Assembly: GCA_933822405.4 (NCBI GenBank)
Contig: CAKOGP040002037.1
Location: 1 to 10,696 of the forward strand
Source of the DNA: Cylindrotheca closterium
Taxonomy: Eukaryota > Bacillariophyta > Bacillariophyceae > Bacillariales > Bacillariaceae
Direction of reading: 5' to 3'
DNA length: 10,696 nucleotides
Shown: piece by piece, positions 7,972 through 10,696 of the stretch
Layout: every line of letters begins with the position of its first letter
Position numbering within the stretch: position 1 is the stretch's first letter
Position numbers and translations under genes: made by a program
The notes under the pieces: generated by a model
The model's input: only the letters and a program-made list of their open reading frames with translations
Databases searched by the model: none
What the model was told of the DNA's origin: nothing

Positions 7972-9783
7972 TCAAACCTGTGGTCTACTCCAGTGGCGAA
8001 CCACCGCTTCCGCGATGTGTCTACCCCAGAGGTCATATCCCTCATCATTGGGATGCATCTTGTCCTGTGCAATGTAGAGTGTTCCATTTGACTTTCGTCT
8101 GTACCGGTATGATTCTTCGGAAAAGTTGTTGGTCAGAGAAGATCGGCCATTTCCACCCCCCGTCTCACGCTGTTCGTTGCTGCGCACAGTATGATGGTTT
8201 GGGTTATAAAACCTTTGCATCAGCTGTTTTACTCGGGCCTGGGCTGTTTGAGCAGTATCTGTTAGTCTGAGGACGGACTCGTCTTCCTCCATGTAGCTAT
8301 TGTGGCGTCGTTCTGCATCAGACCACCACTCAAGGCCAGGCTGATCGATAAAAACCACATGGTCAGGAAATGTGGAACTCAAGAATTTCTTGTTTCTTTC
8401 CATTGCACGAAACAGAGGCAAAAGAATCCAGCATAACGGGACAAGTCGGAAGGCCTATTGATTGTTGATGATTGAACGAAGAAAGAGATCAAGGAAAGGG
8501 CATGTGAGTCAACAGTGGGTTAAGATAAAAGAAAGAATAATCCAACAATTGGCATGATACAATATTTTCATCATGATTCTACGTTACCTCCAAGGGGGCA
8601 ACAGGAAGCTCCGGAACTACCACCAACGGAGGATGTAATCGGTCTTTAGAGCTGTTCACCTTCTCTCTTCCTTCGGTCGACAAGGTAGCATCATTGTGAT
8701 CTTGCGTGTTGTCCATTTTGCCCATTATTTTTTCTAGAGAAAAGAAAACTGATCGTAACTGTTTGGTCAAAGCACCATCCATTGGCTCCGCGCCCTCATT
8801 GAAAGAAGAATTCGCTCCCTTCGTTATATGAGGCATGAAGGCTTCCTTCAGATCGTTTAAGCCTAGCAACACGACAGCGACATCAAATGAAGATGCCACA
8901 AAGGGATCCAAGGAATCCCTGCGAAAAATGTTTCCTTCTCTCAAGAGAAGTCCTTCGCTGTTTTTAGCAGCTGTTAGATTTTTCTCTATGTCACCAGGAG
9001 GCTTCGCATGAATTACCTCTTTAATATCACTGTAAGTCTGTTGAATCCGACGAGACTTTGTTTTCCACCATTTGGCCCCAGATTCAGCTATTTCTTTGCC
9101 GAATTCACTGATTGGTTGCTTCTCCTCTGCTTTCCACCAATCAATAATTTTGAGCAATACGCTTTGCTGCTTCTTGGTACTTTCTTCATAATCAAGGCGT
9201 TCCATCTCCATATTCTGAAGTTGTCTCCACCTATCACGTTTGGTTTTCAACTCTTGAAATAAGTTTTCAAGACGTCGAGGCTCACGCTTTGGGATAGAAT
9301 TAATGTCTTGCACAATCTGCGAAGCAGAAATCCCTTTTTACAACTAGTTAGAACAAGGAAGAACGAATTGTGAAAGGATTTACAAGCAAAAAGCGCCTTA
9401 CCAGGCGTCCCTAAGCATGTCCAGCAGACAACGCGGCCACGAAAGGCTTTTGAAAGTGCCTTTGCAATTGATTCAGGCAAAATTGGAAGTCCGTTTCCTG
9501 ACACACCAACACCAGCTGCAAGGGAGTCCCCAACGACGAGCAGTCTAAGTGGTTTGTCTGCTTTTGTCAACGGGACGCCCCTTCTATTTCTGGCCTGCGC
9601 ACCTTGTTGGGCCAACGCAACAATTACGCCACTTGAGGGCGTTATTGGCCTGGGTGCATCTCTGTAGTTTATCCTGTAGTTAGACAGCAGCAACGAGCCC
9701 TGAAGGATCGCGACCAAAGGCGTTGACACAGCCATGCCGATAGACCATTGCGTTAGTACCCGACTTAATTGAGAAGTGGACAT
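7972..9783 (-). CDS. SGNH/GDSL-type hydrolase, membrane-anchored or secreted
   Basis: This is a serine hydrolase of the SGNH (GDSL) superfamily, which cleaves ester bonds of lipids or sugars; the substrate cannot be told. Three exons are read: 9783-9402, 9333-8588 and 8454-7972, with introns of 68 and 133 bp, joined into 536 aa. ATG 9783 is the first in-frame ATG after an upstream TAG. All four catalytic blocks are present: GDSL at 85-88 (nucleophile Ser87), block II CLGTPG at ~123-128 (oxyanion Gly), GLND at 285-288 (Asn287), and DKMHPND with Asp507 and His510. A hydrophobic stretch at ~13-34 looks like a signal peptide or signal anchor. Residues ~142-272, between blocks II and III, form a charged, probably helical insertion (many Lys, Glu, Trp, Gln), making the protein longer than many SGNH enzymes. 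Another variable loop (~455-500) precedes the final block. The gene converges on AP-4 beta with 150 bp between the stops. The first acceptor (AAAAAG) is weak but gives the best block II (PG then ISAS). Confidence 0.85.
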
Positions 9784-9881
9784 GGTTTCTTCGACGATGA
9801 GGGATGCACAACACCCAGAAGACAAAGTCAAATCCTCCCTCCGTAGATTATAGGTAGCTATGAATCTGTGTGATGTGATCT

Positions 9882-9974
9882 CGAATGTCTAAGGTGCGAT
9901 ATTATCGAACCCCTTTTCGTGTGCAGCGTGCGACGTAGATCTCACAACCAAACGCGTAGAAACTTAGACATTCG
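9882..9974. repeat. Perfect 12-bp inverted repeat, 69-bp spacer
   Basis: CGAATGTCTAAG (9882-9893) is matched exactly by its reverse complement CTTAGACATTCG (9963-9974). A third partial copy of the inner word (TCTAAGTT, 10020-10027) pairs with AACTTAGA (9961-9968). The pair lies 100 to 190 bp upstream of the start codon of the minus-strand hydrolase, so it may be in its promoter or be the trace of a small transposon. No clear target-site duplication flanks it. Confidence 0.6.
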
Positions 9975-10061
9975 TGACAGGATTCAAAACATCACGAAAC
10001 TCGGTAAACTATGAAAAACTCTAAGTTCCAATGACAACATCAAGCAACCAACACTCACGGC

Positions 10062-10562
10062 ATGACAAAGGTGGGGGAACATCCGTTTGCAAAACGAAAA
10101 CTAACGGATGCGTTGAACGCATCCGTTGCCTCTCCCACAGGTGCACTACAATGTCATGATGATGAAGCACAAAATGCTCAGAAGCCAAAAACAATGGGTG
10201 TTCAAAGCCATATACGAATTCCACCAACGAAGAAGACTAAAACTTGATCGTCTCCAGCCAAGAGGAGAAAGAAAGTGAACCCAAGGATTGCCCATTTCGA
10301 TCAAAATGAGCAGGCTGTTGATGACATAAGCAAAAAGGCATTCAATCCTTTGGATGACTGTGTGATCTGCCATGCAAAAGAAAATGATCTCCATGTTCCA
10401 CATCGACCCCATGACGTCCGTTGCCCAGGGCTTTTGAAAAATAGTCAATGAGAAAAGAAGTATGAAAAAGATCTTAGGAACTACTTCAATGCCCCAATGG
10501 AAAATCCGGAGAAGGAAGAAGAGCTTACTGGAGGTGGGACCCCAAGCGTGCATGTCAGATAA
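10062..10562 (+). pseudogene. Decayed reading frame with Cys/His motif, probably transposon-derived
   Basis: One frame reads like protein from ATG 10062 to a TAA at 10560-10562 but is broken by two in-frame TGA codons (10245-10247 and 10449-10451). All three segments share the same frame, and each is rich in Lys, Arg, Asn and Pro like its neighbours. The middle segment has a basic patch (PAKRRKKVNPR) and then a Cys/His set with spacing C-x2-C-x7-H-x2-H-x2-H-x3-C (from CVICHAK to VRCP), a plausible zinc-binding knuckle. The third segment (KKYEKDLRNYFN, then an acidic run) keeps a coding look. TGA ends the importin-alpha, pol and hydrolase frames here, so it is a true stop and the frame is probably dead. 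From memory, similar Cys/His knuckles occur in repeated diatom transposon proteins; this was not tested. The product family is not identified. Confidence 0.5.
10103..10127. repeat. Perfect 12-bp palindrome with a 1-base centre
   Basis: Left arm AACGGATGCGTT (10103-10114) and right arm AACGCATCCGTT (10116-10127) are exact reverse complements around a single G. A related ATCCGTTTGC lies just upstream (10081-10090), echoing ATCCGTTGCC in the right arm. The palindrome sits inside the decayed reading frame, near its start. It could form a strong hairpin or cruciform, or be a binding site. Confidence 0.75.
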
Positions 10563-10696
10563 TCAACTCCGTAGCTGTAATGAGAGCCTCAACGCTCTAG
10601 CCACCTCTGGAGTATACTGAGCTCGAATCTACATCGGCTATGGATTGCCTACAATAGGAACAGGTGCCAGTGATGCTGGGCTTCTACCTGCGGATG
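10563..10696. other. Right edge, no supported gene
   Basis: No reading frame here is convincing. A frame starting near 10621 (translating as ARIYIGYGLPTIG and onward to the edge) is open but too short to judge. It could be a frameshifted continuation of the decayed element to its left. Confidence 0.3.

Noticed and set aside
9314..9333. Splice acceptor TTCGCAG at 9317 for hydrolase intron 1
   Set aside because: It has a better pyrimidine context, but the resulting phase breaks the downstream frame. The AAAAAG acceptor at 9334 keeps the frame and restores a normal block II sequence.
10245..10451. TGA as a sense codon (selenocysteine or altered code)
   Set aside because: The importin-alpha, hydrolase and pol frames all end at TGA in this window, and no selenoprotein family or SECIS element was recognised. 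A dead frame is simpler.
10146..10553. Hydrophobic 135-aa minus-strand frame at the right end
   Set aside because: It is the antisense of the A-rich, Lys-rich decayed plus-strand frame, which gives Phe- and Leu-rich translation. No membrane family is recognisable.

Overview
This is a nuclear window from a eukaryote. The genes contain short GT-AG introns of 65 to 134 bp and sit close together on both strands. The best guess for the organism is a stramenopile alga, most likely a diatom. That guess rests on the compact genes, the few short introns, the style of the Ty3/gypsy pol end on the left, and the Cys/His transposon-like fragment on the right. It comes from memory of such genomes and was not tested by a search.

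Layout, left to right. Positions 1-752 are the 3' end of a Ty3/gypsy LTR retrotransposon: the end of the integrase frame, a spacer, a polypurine tract, and a 198-bp TG...CA LTR. Positions 753-1702 are intergenic and hold a diverged tandem repeat (802-924 and 953-1099) and a small hairpin. Positions 1703-4593 (minus strand) encode an importin-alpha-like armadillo protein of 918 aa. It has a long disordered insertion, a weak IBB region, and an unusual C-terminal tail with a FYVE-like cysteine pattern and a lysine-rich stretch. Positions 4594-5025 are a 432-bp divergent promoter region. Positions 5026-7821 (plus strand) encode the beta subunit of adaptor complex AP-4, in five exons, 837 aa. After a 150-bp convergent gap, positions 7972-9783 (minus strand) encode an SGNH/GDSL-type hydrolase in three exons, 536 aa, with a charged helical insertion inside the catalytic domain. 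The right end holds inverted repeats and a decayed, TGA-interrupted reading frame with a Cys/His motif.

The three complete genes are single-copy-type eukaryotic genes: nuclear import, trans-Golgi vesicle sorting, and an ester hydrolase. Nothing suggests they form one pathway. Importin-alpha and AP-4 beta are divergent neighbours and may share a promoter; AP-4 beta and the hydrolase converge. No clear new multi-gene system is visible. The most unusual items are the importin-alpha tail, the insertion in the SGNH enzyme, and the short perfect palindrome in the decayed reading frame at the right edge.
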